A stretch of DNA of 64,000 bases. It comes from Amoebidium appalachense (Eukaryota; Ichthyosporea). Below, piece after piece: positions 12,103-23,756 of this stretch. The DNA is taken from assembly GCA_963693365.1 (NCBI GenBank), contig CAVNZM010000005.1, forward strand, positions 5,828,001 through 5,892,000, in the 5' to 3' direction. The translations under genes and the position numbers were made by a program. The notes beneath the pieces are model-generated. The model was not told where the DNA came from. It saw nothing but the letters and a program-made list of their open reading frames with translations, and did not search any database. The number at the start of each line of letters is the position of its first letter. Position 1 is the stretch's first letter.

Positions 12103-13102
12103 AGGGGGAAGGCATGCTCAAAGAAGCTTTGTTGATTTGGTGGCGTGAAGCTGGATCGACTTTTGATTTACCTCTGGATCAGAGTATATGGTGTGACTCC
12201 CCCTTGATTGTGGTAATCGCGCAACCCCCATATTAAGAACTTCTAGAGAAGTGCCAACACAAACGCTAAAACTAACCTTCTTTTTTTTAGGCAAAGCTGT
12301 GATTGGGTGGCTCCTTAACGGTGGCTCGCTGAAACCCAGCAACTTTGAAGAGAACAAGGAATTCCGCACCCTTCTCAACGACACAGTGGCTGCCACGTTC
12401 ACACAGGACGACGAGCTGGCCCACCAGGCAATAGGCCACAAGGAGGGCTGGATGCACATCCAGGACTATAGGAACCCTGCTTTCCAGAACAGGTGGGGTG
12501 TTTTTGTTTTTTTTGGTTTTTTTTTTTGCCCCCGGGGGGGGGGGAGGGGGGGGAGGGGGGAGGGGGGAGGGAGAGAGAGCAAGAGGGGGAAAGGGATTGG
12601 GGAGGAGGTGGTGGGAGAGAGAAAGGGGTATCAGGAAATAGGCTAAGGAGAAATGGATGCACATCCAGGACTATAGGAACCCTGCTTTCCAGAATAGGTA
12701 GGGTTTTGGGGGGGGATGGCTGTGGTAGGAGAGGGGGGGAGGGGGGTGTTGCTGGGAAAGAGGGGAGAAAGGGCTCTTTGGGGGGGGGGGGGGGGGGGGA
12801 GCGAGGGAGGATACAGTAGCTTTGGGGACGGGGTTTGACAATAGACATGGGTGTTTCTGGGTTTTTGAAGGAGGAGGTGGGGGGGGGAGTGAGGGAGAGA
12901 GAGAGCTCTAGAGGGAGGGAGGGAGGAGAGGGGAATGAGAAGTTTGGGTGTGTTTGTGGTGGGGAGAAGGGGAGGTAGGGTAATGGGGGCATATGTGGTT
13001 TTTTTTTTTTTTGTGGTTTTTTTTGTGGTTTTTTTTTGGGGGGGGGGGGGGGGGGGGGGGGGGGAGTTGATGCACGGCGTCGTGTATATGTGTTAGTCCT
13101 CT

Positions 13103-13152
<50 letters not shown>

Positions 13153-13586
13153 ATGCAGGCGCGCATATGTAATCCGCCAGCCGTGCACACACACCGCACA
13201 GACGTGTGTGCACACAAGCACCCACAGACCCATAGACAAGACACAAATGCACTTAGACCATGCATTGGTATACATAGGTGCACACACGCGCTTGGTGCGA
13301 GAACACACAGACACAGGCACACCAAACACACCATCCACACCTTCACAGACAGACACACACACACAACACAGGATGAGCTCTCACTTACCACATGCCCACA
13401 CGCACACACTTACACTTACATGCCCCCCCTCTCCCTCTCCCCGTCTACCCCCCCCCACCCCCCCCCCCCCCTTCCCACACACCAACACGCACGCTTGCAC
13501 ACGTTTCCAGACACCTTTATTGACACACATGAACACGCACATGTAAACATATACAAACATTCACACATACACACACACACACACAC

Positions 13587-13652
<66 letters not shown>

Positions 13653-13819
13653 TCCCCGAGACAGAAGACATCATCGGCAGTGTGCTTGTCAAGGACGGTG
13701 AGCTCGTGCCGGGCACGTTCCAGCCCATGCCGGTGCACCGCTTGCTGAGCATGAACGGCATGTTCCGCCTCAATACCCCGCTGCATGAGAAGCTGGTGGC
13801 TGTGGTCAAGAACCTCTGA
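9892..13819 (+). CDS. Predicted mitochondrial protein of unknown function (184 aa, 4 exons)
   Basis: Exons 9892-9949, 11455-11580, 12291-12492 and 13651-13819 join in phase to 185 codons ending TGA at 13817-13819. All introns are GT-AG; the last acceptor is the end of a CA repeat (ACACACAG). The N-terminus ([20 protein letters not shown], then FARWLATQ) is rich in Arg, Ser, Ala and Thr without acidic residues, as in mitochondrial presequences. The mature part contains [36 protein letters not shown] and a C-terminal [10 protein letters not shown] do not recognise the family or any catalytic motif. Copies of the ends of exons 3 and 4 occur about 200 bp downstream of each (12654-12700 and 13973-14024). 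That the exons join so cleanly, and that codon use looks ordinary, argues for a real gene. Confidence 0.75.
10118..10275. repeat. 79-bp tandem duplication, T-rich
   Basis: CACATACTTCCTATTGGTTT starts at 10118 and again at 10197; the two units are practically identical over 79 bp. A T-run/TTTC tract and then a T-to-G homopolymer junction (about 10345) follow. It lies in intron 1 of the 184-residue gene. Confidence 0.9.
10346..11117. repeat. G-runs and GA microsatellite
   Basis: G-runs and G-rich tracts from 10346 to about 10610, then a long G-run (10930-10969) and GA repeats (10970-11008 and 11047-11117). All are intronic. Confidence 0.95.
11150..11350 (-). repeat. Dispersed G-tract-associated element, minus-strand copy
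   Basis: Read on the minus strand, a G-run (the C-run at 11347-11409) is followed by TTGAGAATGGGGAACAAGG and then by matches to the element at 43031-43437: ACACGGCGCAGATCACATG, CAAACATTCAAAAGGCAAC and AGAACCCATCCTCCGGGAG. It is a diverged, 3'-truncated copy. Confidence 0.7.
12654..12700 (+). repeat. Duplicated end of exon 3, including the splice donor
   Basis: A 47-bp copy of 12449-12495 (offset 205 bp), from TGGATGCACATCCAGGAC through AGAATAGGTAGG. It differs from the original at only a few bases and keeps a GT donor (GGTAGGG). It lies in intron 3. Confidence 0.9.
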
Positions 13820-13837
13820 AGGTGTGTGGGAGGGGCG

Positions 13838-13848
13838 GGGGGGGGGGG

Positions 13849-13928
<80 letters not shown>

Positions 13929-14180
13929 ACTGAATAGTTGGCAATGTGTGCCTCTGAAGTTGTGTGTGTGTGTACCCCCGTGCGTGAGAAACTTGTGGCT
14001 GTGGTCAAGAACCTCTGAAGGTGGGTGGGTGGGAGGGAGGGGGATGGGGGAGAGAGAGGGAGGGAGGGGGGATGGGTGGGGGGATGGATGTGGGTGGGGT
14101 GGGGGGCGATGGGGAGGGCGGGGGGATGGGGGGTTGAAGTGGGTGGGAGGGGGGGGGGGGGGGGGTTGTATGTGTGTGTG
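13838..14180. repeat. TG and G-rich simple repeats 3' of the 184-aa gene
   Basis: G-run, about 39 TG units (13851-13927), the exon-end copy listed separately, then GGGTGG and GGGA tracts to about 14164. Confidence 0.95.
13973..14024 (+). repeat. Duplicated end of the last exon, including the stop codon
   Basis: A copy of 13774-13823 (offset about 199 bp). It repeats the codons for KLVAVVKNL and the TGA, with a few substitutions, just past a TG repeat that begins after the real stop. Confidence 0.9.
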
Positions 14181-14445
14181 TGTGATAACTGGCAATGTTG
14201 ATTAGTGTTGATTGGGGTATTAAAGCCCTGTGTCGGTTGTTCGTGGTTCAACGGCATACATATTGACGTCAAGATGACGTCATTTTGACGAAGGTGTAGA
14301 CGTCAAATTGGTGGCTGGCACCCAGCTACAGCCGTTCGATTCGAGAACCCTGATTGGTATTTTCCAAATATGGGGTTCTCTTTTTTTGGGCAATGCCATG
14401 TTAGGCCAATATCGCAGATGTCATCGAGAAGCGGCGACATAGGCG

Positions 14446-15028
14446 TTAACCCCGAGCCGTTCGCCCGGAAGCCAAAATCGACAAGATTTGAAAAATAGGA
14501 AAAAATCATTAAAAGCGGCCCAAGTGGACGAAAATGCAACAAGCACATGTATATATGTCTGTATTTGTGTGCCATATAAAAAACGGTGTGTTCCTATGCA
14601 TCCGCACCTGCTATGAACACGTGATTTTTGTCGATTTTGTCGACCGCAGCGGGTTTTCTTTCGCGGAAGTTGCCTAATATGAATCCCCGTAAAGATCTCC
14701 GCAGACGGAATGAAGCACTTATCAGCCGATCGATTGCAGGGTTGGAATCCATGAATCCCGGGCATCCTCTTGCCGTCGCCCTTCGAAATTAGGGGGGTTG
14801 CTCAATGAAAATATAGACACAGTTAGCCTAAACACCCACGCAAAACAGAAAAAGATAGTCAGCCCCGGTGTTTTTGGTGTCTTTCGCAAGTAGAAAACAA
14901 AAACTAAATTAGACAAAAATTCCTGGCGCCAACACTATTACGCAACAGGCGCTATTTAAGGAAAGGTCGCTGGTGCATTTATTTTTGAAACTGGTGCAAA
15001 AATGCATCGGCGAACGGCTAGGGGTTGA
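14446..15028. mobile_element. piggyBac-type MITE, copy 2
   Basis: A 583-bp element similar to 1726-2311 over its full length and in the same orientation. The left boundary is TTAA (14446-14449) followed by CCCCGAGCCGTTCGCC. The right end is GGCGAACGGCTAGGGG followed by TTGA, a one-base-decayed TTAA. Each copy shares compensating changes in its two ends (GTTTGCC in copy 1, GTTCGCC in copy 2). No coding frame is present. Confidence 0.85.
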
Positions 15029-15789
15029 GGCATCATCTGTGTATGGGAACCTATGCCAGTGTGTGACGACTGGTGATGTTTGATTGGTTATGGCATTGTG
15101 CCTGTGTCCTTGAACAATTCTCATTGATGACTTCCCCCGAAACCTCGTGTGTAATATACATGCTCACGAAATATCGCGCAAGTCAAGCGTTCATTATGTT
15201 TCATTTTCTGACTTGTGATTCCTTTTCTTTTCTTTTTTTCCCCTTTTCTTTTTGTTTTTTTTTTCTCAATGCAGGGGGCTGCAGTGGTGAAAGATTGCAC
15301 ATGCTCCATCATCACCGTGGGTGTTGATTCATAAGGTATCTCGTCTGTGAGGGCATGGGTGTTTCGATGTACAAAAGTGAACTTATGACGTTCTCTTTTG
15401 GATGTCACTGTTCTTCAGAGAGAACAACTATTGTGTTTGTGTTGGGTTATTCGGACATCGCGAAATCATGTAAATTTAACAAGCATTTATCAATAACCCT
15501 GTGAAGGTCTGTTTCTCGTTTACAATTGTGGTTTTCCTTTCCATTTGTATGGTTCATGCATTAACGGTCAGGCTCTTACTTTGCCTTTAACGTTTTTATT
15601 TTTGCTGTGAATGTGTAACCACTAGCACGATTTATACTTACCTGTGTATTTGCACTTATTTACGCCTACCGTCATCGAGTGTATTTATGCAAATATGCAG
15701 ACACTGCTACTATTATGTAACAATACGGGCAGGTAAAAAATAAAAACAAAATCTCTTAGGGCTCCAAGCCACCCAGTGCTTTGATATCA

Positions 15790-15827
<38 letters not shown>

Positions 15828-16188
15828 CACACACACACACACACACACACACTAACATGCATGCACACACCCCGCTCACCCACTCTCTCACTCGAGCTCC
15901 CTCGCGCATCCGCGTGGGCGCCCGCATGCACATGCACATGCAGATACACACACACACACACACACACTCGCGCGCGCGCGCGCGCGCACACGCACACGTG
16001 CACAAGAGAGAGGGAGAGGGGGGGAGGGCCGGGGGGGGGGGGGGGGGGGGGGGGAGGCAGGCACACACACAAGCACCCCGCCACCTCCAGGTGCTTGACA
16101 CGTACGCATACATATGTTGTGCATTCATACACACAATGGTGCCAATGGAACACACACAGGTTCTTGTGCCACACAGTACCCACAGCAG

Positions 16189-16223
<35 letters not shown>

Positions 16224-17377
16224 CACACACACACACACACACATAAAACACACATACACGCACACGTGCGCGCGCGCCCACACACACGCACACAAACACA
16301 CCTGGTCATATCGATCCCAGCTATATGTCAGAGTATGACATATGGGCTGTGTCAGTGAGTGAAAGCTGTATAAAACGAAAATGAAAGTTTTATACATGCG
16401 CAGGTGTACGTACGTGGAACACTCTCACCCAGCACATGTACACCCATCACATGTCACAATCTTTGGTATTAGTATTTGGACTTTTTGACCGATACAGGAG
16501 CCATCCACCCACTCCTCGCCCGAAAGGTATATGCACCATCATGATTCCATGCATGATTTCCATACTCGGTGGTCTGTCTAATATAGCCATATCTAGATCC
16601 CTAAGCCCCCCGTCCCCCGTCCCCCCCTCCCCCCGCACCCCCCCCCCCCCCCCCCCGGGTCCCCCCTCCCCTCCCCACGTGAATGCTATTGCCAAATCTG
16701 TTTAGGAATATCTAGATCCCAACCTCACCACATAGCTAAATCGAACTGCAGCTGATCGCGGCCCCCGTAAGTGGCGCTAATGCGCACACCATGAATAACC
16801 TAAAGTATGTACAAAATCGTTTTTTCATAGATTATGTCACCGTCGTTATTGAATGGACACGTTCTGCATGGTTACAAATATGGTAGTATTACCGCTGCAG
16901 TCGAAGAGGATCCACAGCTACTTAAATTTACAGTAAGCGACACCGAATCTATAGGTCGTCTGCTATTTTTTTTTCCAAATTTCTTTGAGCCCATTCCTTT
17001 ACATTTCTACCCGCCGTTCAATATAGCGGCTATACATTACATTACACACTGACATGCCTACGTTTTTAGTCAGCACTAATTTTTCGTGCCAAAACACAAA
17101 AAAAAGTGGGAATATAAACCCCGTACCGTGACATCTGCCATTTTGGCCTGAAAAACCACCGCCACTACAAGAAACACACATCCACGATATCGGGGATAAT
17201 TTACATACCGAAACCCCTACATTTACAACTTTGCACATGTTATTAAACTATCATTACCACAAATATCTACAATCCAGAGATCTAGGAAGATCTTTGCAAC
17301 GGCACAGGCTATAGCTAAGTTTATGCAGTACCGCCTTTCGCCGCCAGAATCCCCCATACATGACTATATAAGGCTAT
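15029..17377. other. Intergenic: microsatellites, then repeat-free sequence
   Basis: 15029-15780 is ordinary-looking sequence with no convincing exon. 15790-16300 holds C-runs, CA and CG/CA repeats. 16300-17377 is almost free of simple repeats; the only open frame there, 16834-17052 (72 codons, plus), has no recognisable motif and I do not call it a gene. Confidence 0.6.
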
Positions 17378-18292
17378 TCATGGAGCACCCTGGTTGGTTG
17401 GTGGGTACGGAGGTGTGCCGTGATAGGGGCTCTTGGGTGTCGGTTGCGGCAGTGCAGTGGAAAAAAGCAACTCCGTGATATGAGACTCCGAAACACCAAT
17501 TGTCGAATCTCTTCTCTGATAAACGCCCAATCCCTGAACGGATGTCTCAGATCCTCGCATGCCATTAGTTGGATATCCGGACCTCAGGTTGCCGTAGGGG
17601 TTTGTCGGCACAAATACCCTGCCGACGTTTGTAGATCCTGTCCAGATTAGATGATTTAAATTTCCACCACCCACAATTTGCGATTCGTGGGGCCCCCGAT
17701 CCCAACCAGTTAGAGTTGTGAAATTTCGTCCGGGAACGTTGAAATGCGGGATTTCTCTCAAGTGATTGCCTGGGATTGAGACCCCCCAACCGTTGCTGTT
17801 TTTGTCTGGGTGGTACAAGGGGCCGTCCAGGGAAATTTGGGTTTGACTGGTTCGATTGGTTGACCAATCCCCGGCCTCATAAACCCCAGCGTCCGAGCGT
17901 TTGCTGTTTGGTTGGCTCAACATATCACCCCCTAGACTACCGTGGGTGCTTATGGTGCCCGTGGAATATTGATTGTTGAGGCCTTGGTACCAGCCATTCT
18001 CCTGCCGCTGAACCAAACTTCCGAATCCTCCAAGACCCTCTTCACTCCTCGCCGTGGTGCCAAACCCGGGCACGGAATTCGATCTCCCGATCCGTGCGAT
18101 TTCACCGAAAATTCCGTCGATATCCTGTTCACGGAGCAGATTTGTATTGGACCCCCCTTCCGAGTAGAAATCTGTTGACAATTTTTCATCTCCGGCCGCT
18201 GATTCCTCGTTGAAATTTTCATATTCTTCATCTTCGTACATGGTCAGGTCCGAAATTCGGCGGGGGGGCTGTTCATCGCTTCTGTCTGGCAT
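17378..18292 (-). CDS. Orphan intronless ORF, 304 aa, low-complexity Ser/Gly/Asn-rich
   Basis: A single uninterrupted frame runs from ATG at 18292 to TGA at 17378-17380. The start is preceded by a good splice acceptor (CTGCCTACAG about 8 bp upstream on the minus strand), so a 5' non-coding or coding exon may exist. The first 60 residues are acidic (YEDEEYENFNEESAAGDE); the rest is rich in Gly, Ser, Asn, Thr and Pro with no hydrophobic membrane segment, which suggests a disordered protein. No catalytic motif or known domain is seen. It differs from the other genes in having no introns and in lying in the longest microsatellite-free tract (about 16.7-18.4 kb). It could be a lineage-specific gene, a captured foreign gene or a piece of a mobile element. 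The sequence does not decide which. Confidence 0.55.
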   Translation of the reverse strand: MPDRSDEQPPRRISDLTMYEDEEYENFNEESAAGDEKLSTDFYSEGGSNTNLLREQDIDGIFGEIARIGRSNSVPGFGTTARSEEGLGGFGSLVQRQENGWYQGLNNQYSTGTISTHGSLGGDMLSQPNSKRSDAGVYEAGDWSTNRTSQTQISLDGPLYHPDKNSNGWGVSIPGNHLREIPHFNVPGRNFTTLTGWDRGPHESQIVGGGNLNHLIWTGSTNVGRVFVPTNPYGNLRSGYPTNGMRGSETSVQGLGVYQRRDSTIGVSESHITELLFSTALPQPTPKSPYHGTPPYPPTNQGAP

Positions 18293-18429
18293 CGATTTGC
18301 TGTAGGCAGAATGTGATTAGAATATACTATGGCATGAATTAGATGCCGCCGGCGCGTGTAATGTACTGTATTTCTCTTATCTATTGATATGATGTGAACC
18401 ACACATTTTAAGAGGATTGCATTCTACTT

Positions 18430-18658
18430 AAAGACCCCCCCCCTCCTTTACAACCTCCCCCCTCCCCCTGCCCCTAGCCCTCCCCCCTCCCCCATCCCCC
18501 CCCTCCCCACCCCGGGCGCGATGCACCTTATCAGCGAGAAGGCACTAACACACACGGCCGTAGCAGTACATGAATGAAGGCATGCAGACACGCACACACA
18601 ATAACATGCACGAACAACAGAATACATGAATAGAACACAGAAGCATTCACTCGCGCTC

Positions 18659-18738
<80 letters not shown>

Positions 18739-18772
18739 GCGCGCGCACGCGCGCACGCGCGCACGCGCGCAC

Positions 18773-18805
<33 letters not shown>

Positions 18806-18835
18806 GTCACGCACACACACACAAAAAAAAAAAAA
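18430..18835. repeat. C-rich tract, GCAC tetranucleotide and CA repeat
   Basis: C/T-rich sequence at 18427-18515, about 20 units of GCAC (18660-18738) grading into CGCG/CA repeats, and a 14-A run at 18823-18836. Spacer between the orphan ORF and the next gene. Confidence 0.9.
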
Positions 18836-19282
18836 ACACAGACATTCAAACCTGGCATGCATAATAACGTGCACGACACACGAAACAGGGTCCAATGGTA
18901 AAATGATGCCTTCGCTTATCTCTAGAGTTTAACGGGATGTGGGGTGAGAGGATGAACTCAGGAGTGGGCGTGAGTGAGGAGACGTAAAACATTTTTTTCC
19001 GTTTGAATGTCTAAGACAGTGTCACAAGTTGCCAACAATGAGCAGCACCAGACAAATCCAAGGCTCCAGCCACCAATCTCTTGCAAAACGGCAAGTTACC
19101 ACAGAAGCCAAGCACAAAGAAACAAACAAACGAAGAAGAGAAAAAAAGACGACGAGAAAAGAAAAGGAAAGAAAAGAAGAGGAATTGAGCCCCCGATGTT
19201 GTGCGCCCAGATGCCATTGTGTGGCTGGGTGGGTGGACGAGGTGTTGGATTGGTTTCTTTCTTTCCTTATTTCCTTCCTCTT

Positions 19283-19380
19283 TTCTTCTTCTTCTTCTTC
19301 TTCTTCTTCTTTTTTTTTTTTTTTTTTTTTTTGTGGGGGGGGGGGGGGGGGGGGGGGGGGGGAGGGGGGGGAAGGGGGGG
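19283..19380. repeat. TTC repeat, T-run, then G-run
   Basis: TTC units (19283-19310), about 22 T, then GTG and a G-run to about 19378: a T-to-G homopolymer junction just downstream of the 170-residue gene. Confidence 0.9.
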
Positions 19381-19486
19381 GAAAATAGGGAAGCACCAAC
19401 GAGAGAAGGTAAACATGTATGTCTTTTGTTTGCTTTGTACGGGTAAATTTTTATTAAATACACACAGGAGGGGGAGGTGGGGGTTC

Positions 19487-21044
19487 TTACTGTAATTTTC
19501 GTATGTGCTTCTTGTTGGTACCCCCCGGTCGGCCCCACACCCGAAATTTGTTGCTGACGGGAACATTTCCAATGTAGAGCTGCATGCCGTCTGCCTCAAA
19601 GTGGCCCTTGGTGACGTGGGTGGTACATTTGGTGCGGAACCCCAGCTTGTGTTGCGTGGGCATAAATCTGTGGGGATGTAACATTTTATTTTAAGCGGAG
19701 TTGTTTTGTGATGATTTGGGCTACGCGGCGTTGCCAAAATGATATGGATGTGTGTATTTGTCATTTAAGCTTCTGGGCGTGGAAGAGGGAATGTACTTCT
19801 GTAAATTACACGCTTTGTTTTTGTGTGGCTGTGCACGATTTTACCACGTTTAGACCGCAGCAAACGTCCAACAAACGTGAGTTCTTGTCGACTTAATTTA
19901 TGGTGCGTACGAGGGCACATGTATGTGTGTGTGTGTACGTGTGCGGGTGTGTGTGCGCGTGCGCGCGCGCGCACGCGCGCGTGCGTGCGTGTGTGTGTGT
20001 GTGTGTGTGCGCGCGCATGTCTGTGGTGTGTGCATGTGCACGTCTGGGCTTTCGTCAGTGACACTGTGCGCCTGTGTCGGTATGTGTGTATGTGTGTGTG
20101 TGTGCATGTGTGTGTGCGTGTGTGCGTGTGTGCGTGCGTGCGTGCGTGCGTGCGTGCGTGTGCGTGCGCGTGCACGCGCGCGCGTGCGCGCACTGTGTGT
20201 GTGTGTGTATGTGTGTTTGTGTGTGTGTGTGTGTGTGCGCGTGCGCGCACGCGCGCGCTCGTGTGTATATATGTGGTTCTGACAGGAGGTATGCAAGCTG
20301 TTGTTTGTGTGACGTGTGCCTTCCCCTGAATGGTGGGGGCGTGTTTCCTAAACCCAAGAGCCTTTAGGTTCTTCTGCTGTTGACCATTTGTGTGCAACCG
20401 TAAAGACTCCCTGCGCACCTGGTGACACGTTTCCTCACGTCTTCTTTCTGCAAAGCGTCACAGGTGACACGTTTCCTCACGTCTTCTTTCTGCAAAGTGT
20501 CACAGCGAATCACCGAGCATTCTAATCTGAGAAGCAAAAAGCTACAATAAAAAGCTATAATATCAATATATAAAAAACGCTTGTGCAACCGAAAAAAGCA
20601 GCATTCTGACCTTGCATTGTGTCCACACACAGAATGCCCATGAGCATCCCGAAGTGCAGATTTCGGCGAGATAGATGGGGAAAGTGGATGATATGATCAG
20701 AGAAAAACTCACGTTTTTCGTCCAGCACGGAAACTCCTTGCAGCCCGCTCAGCAGAATGCACAGCAAAACTCTCCGTCTTGCATTCTTTATCCGCACGCA
20801 GGCAGGGCGACAACACAGTCACCTCATATGAATACTCGGTGACTGGACTGTCTGTTTTTTGAAAATCAATCCGAAAAACCGGTTTTGGGGGTTCCGCCCC
20901 CGTCCGTGCGCAGTACGTGCACACGGTGAATGCAATGTGACGCGCACACCATGGCAAGTTTCCTAAGTCTATATAGGCCCACTTCCCTGAGATTATGTGC
21001 TCGGGTACGCGGATGAACGTGGTGTCAGAGCTGTCCTGGCCCAT
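19487..21044 (-). CDS. Two-exon gene, 170-aa Cys-containing basic protein, unknown function
   Basis: Exon 1 is 20713-21044 (ATG at 21044, donor GTGAGT) and exon 2 is 19487-19667 (acceptor CCCCACAG, stop TAA at 19487-19489). The phases match exactly (332 + 181 = 171 codons), although exon 2 could only be joined in one frame. The N-terminal half has scattered cysteines ([28 protein letters not shown]). The C-terminal exon reads [19 protein letters not shown] and ends in a basic tail (NKKHIRKLQ). No signal peptide or membrane helix is evident and I do not recognise the family. The 1-kb intron is filled with TG, GCGT, TTC, T and G repeats and a 42-bp tandem duplication. Confidence 0.6.
19920..20265. 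repeat. TG / GCGT / GCGC alternating repeat block
   Basis: About 340 bp of alternating purine-pyrimidine sequence (TG, GCGC, GCGT) inside the intron of the 170-residue gene. Long stretches of this kind can adopt Z-DNA in principle. Confidence 0.9.
20421..20505. repeat. 42-bp tandem duplication
   Basis: GGTGACACGTTTCCTCACGT begins at 20421 and at 20463. The two units differ at about one base. Confidence 0.95.
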
Positions 21045-21934
21045 TTTCCTGTGAATGCAATGACCCTAACATGACGTGTGAATGGATCTAATGTATGCAC
21101 AACATGCGTTACAAAAGGTTTTAAACTTAGTTAGCTCAACATAGAGGGGAAATTTCACTGCTCTAGAAAAGGAGGTGGATGCTAAGAGCTGCCTGTATGC
21201 GTTTCAAGTAGGTCCATTAAACGGATGGTGACAGTACAACATCTGAACAACTTGGCCACCCAAGTCAATACGAAACTACATACCCCCTCTTTTTACCTAT
21301 TGAGTAAACAAAACTTTGGGCCAATCAAATGTATGTATTTAGTTTAAGATCAGATCATGAGATCAGCCCTGGGAAACTTTGTCCCGATGAGCCAGTATTA
21401 GCCAAAAAAGGCTAATCCGGATGTGTGGGCCCCGCCGCTATCCCGGCAGTCACTCAGTGTGCGCTGGCACGTTTACAACTTGCAACAAACAAAAAAAATT
21501 GTACCCCGGGCCTTTGATATTTATGTAGTCATTTTGTATGCCACACGTATACTGACCGGTATATATAACCCAGCCGGCGTTAGTCAGCCTAAAATATGTT
21601 TTCGGTAGGATCGAATGGAACAGCTGAACTCTTTCAGTTTGAAAGGGGGGGGGGGGGAGTAAACATCGACGTCCCCCCTGGTGGTACCCTCCTCCTCCCC
21701 TCCCCCCTCCCCCCACCCCCCCCCCCGAGGGGGGAGGGACCCACCTAGCTGGAGGGGATGGTGGCCCCCCCCCTCCCCCCCCCCTACCCCCCGGCATGCG
21801 CGTGATTATGGCCGGCCTCTTTCCCACCCACCAAAGGTTATATTCGTCACTTTTTTTCTCTCCTTCTCTTTCGGAGGAATTGCCTCCGTTTTGGCCACTG
21901 ATGCATATCCCAAGCCCCCCCCCTCCCTTCCCCC

Positions 21935-21965
<31 letters not shown>

Positions 21966-22002
21966 ACATTCACGCACACACACACACACAAACACACGCC
22001 AT

Positions 22003-22035
<33 letters not shown>

Positions 22036-22080
22036 CACAACGCGCACAAACACCCACACACGCGCCCGTGCGCGACATAT

Positions 22081-22144
<64 letters not shown>

Positions 22145-22938
22145 ACACTTCCCACCCGTTCATGCCGGTGCTATTCTTCTGCCGGATGCATTACTTAATC
22201 CCCCTCTCCCTCTCTCCCCCTCCCCCTCTCCCCCTCCTGCCCCTCCCGCCCCACTCATGATCCACCCCCCCCCTCCCTCACGCTGCTCATTTACACAAGT
22301 ACATGCATGTACACACGCGCACGCACACACGTACACCTACACACAACCCCCCCGCCCCCCCCCCCCCACACACACACACGTACACACATGCAACGTTCAA
22401 CTATTTCTACGTTATTATGAATTATTGTGGGCAAGGTTATCATGCTCACTGTGCGGTGTTGGTGTGTTGCAGGGAATGTATGTGTGTGTGTGGTGTGGGT
22501 GAATGCATCTGCATGTTCATGTGTATGTCGGGTGCTCCTTGCTCAGTCAAAGTTTTTGCACCTCGTGTGCGTGAGTGACACGTGCGTGTGCAGGTACGTG
22601 TTCATTGAATACGTGTGAAAGTGTGCGCGTGTGTGCGCGCGCGGTGTGGTAACTGGAGACGAGTGGGAAAAGGGGAGGGGGAGGGGGGGGGACAGGGGCC
22701 CCGAGGGGACCAGGGAGGGGGGAGGGGGGAGGGGGGAGGGGAGACTCCCGGGCATATGACCGTACGGCATATAGCCTGAGTTTCAGGTGATCAAGGACTT
22801 CTATTAGTGAGCCTCAATGTTTGTGTTTTGGCATTGACAATGTAATACTATGTAAACCGCAGTGATAATAGTACTAATATATCATCAGGTTATCTGATAT
22901 AAATAGTCAAATGATGGCAGCTTACGGGGGGTGGGTGG

Positions 22939-22992
<54 letters not shown>

Positions 22993-23725
22993 TTCAAAAT
23001 CAAGAATCCCTTGCATGGGCGCAACCAGAATCATTGCCAGTCACGTGGGCGAGCGAGCATAGTGCCCAATACTACATGTGCCACTTGAACAATACTGCAG
23101 CGTGGCATCATTATGGACGGGTTTGTTGCACTGTGGCATCATGATCATGCGGCGCGCACGCACCTGTACATGCATGGACATACATCAGGTGTACAGTCAT
23201 CATATTGGTTGTGCACATACACGTGCACATGTCTGCCTGCGCGATGCATATGGCACATATACAGGTGCCAGCGAAATACTGCCGTTAGCAATTGTTTGGA
23301 CTGGATGTTATTAGACAGTCATCATTATTATTATTAGTATGCACACAGCATCTGCAGCATACTTCTTTATTATATTTTAACAGATAGCATACCATGATCA
23401 GCAGGTGTGCTGAATACCTACGTATACTATCTACTATGTGGTCGGTACTCTTTTGGTCTCACGTCGTGGATGTTGAGAAAAGTGTATAAACAACCAAATT
23501 TAGTAGGAATATATAAACGGAATCGACTTCACTGTGGTCCTGCAGCCGCGCAGGCCTGTGTTATATGGTATAGTAATCAGACAGCACTGAGCGTGTGTTC
23601 TTGATTCTGATAATGAACCCCGGGGTTGGGGGGACTCCAGTTGTAGTTTTTATCTCCCCCCCACTCCCCCACCCCCCCTCCCCTCCCGTTTGAACAGGTG
23701 GTCTGTTGGGTCCCCCTTCCCCTCA

Positions 23726-23756
<31 letters not shown>

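Noticed and set aside
12399-13409. 336-codon minus-strand frame
   Set aside because: Built from Pro-rich translation of G-rich introns and TG repeats; it overlaps confirmed exons of the plus-strand gene.
20421-20505. CRISPR-like direct repeats
   Set aside because: Only two adjacent copies, no spacers, and the sequence is eukaryotic.
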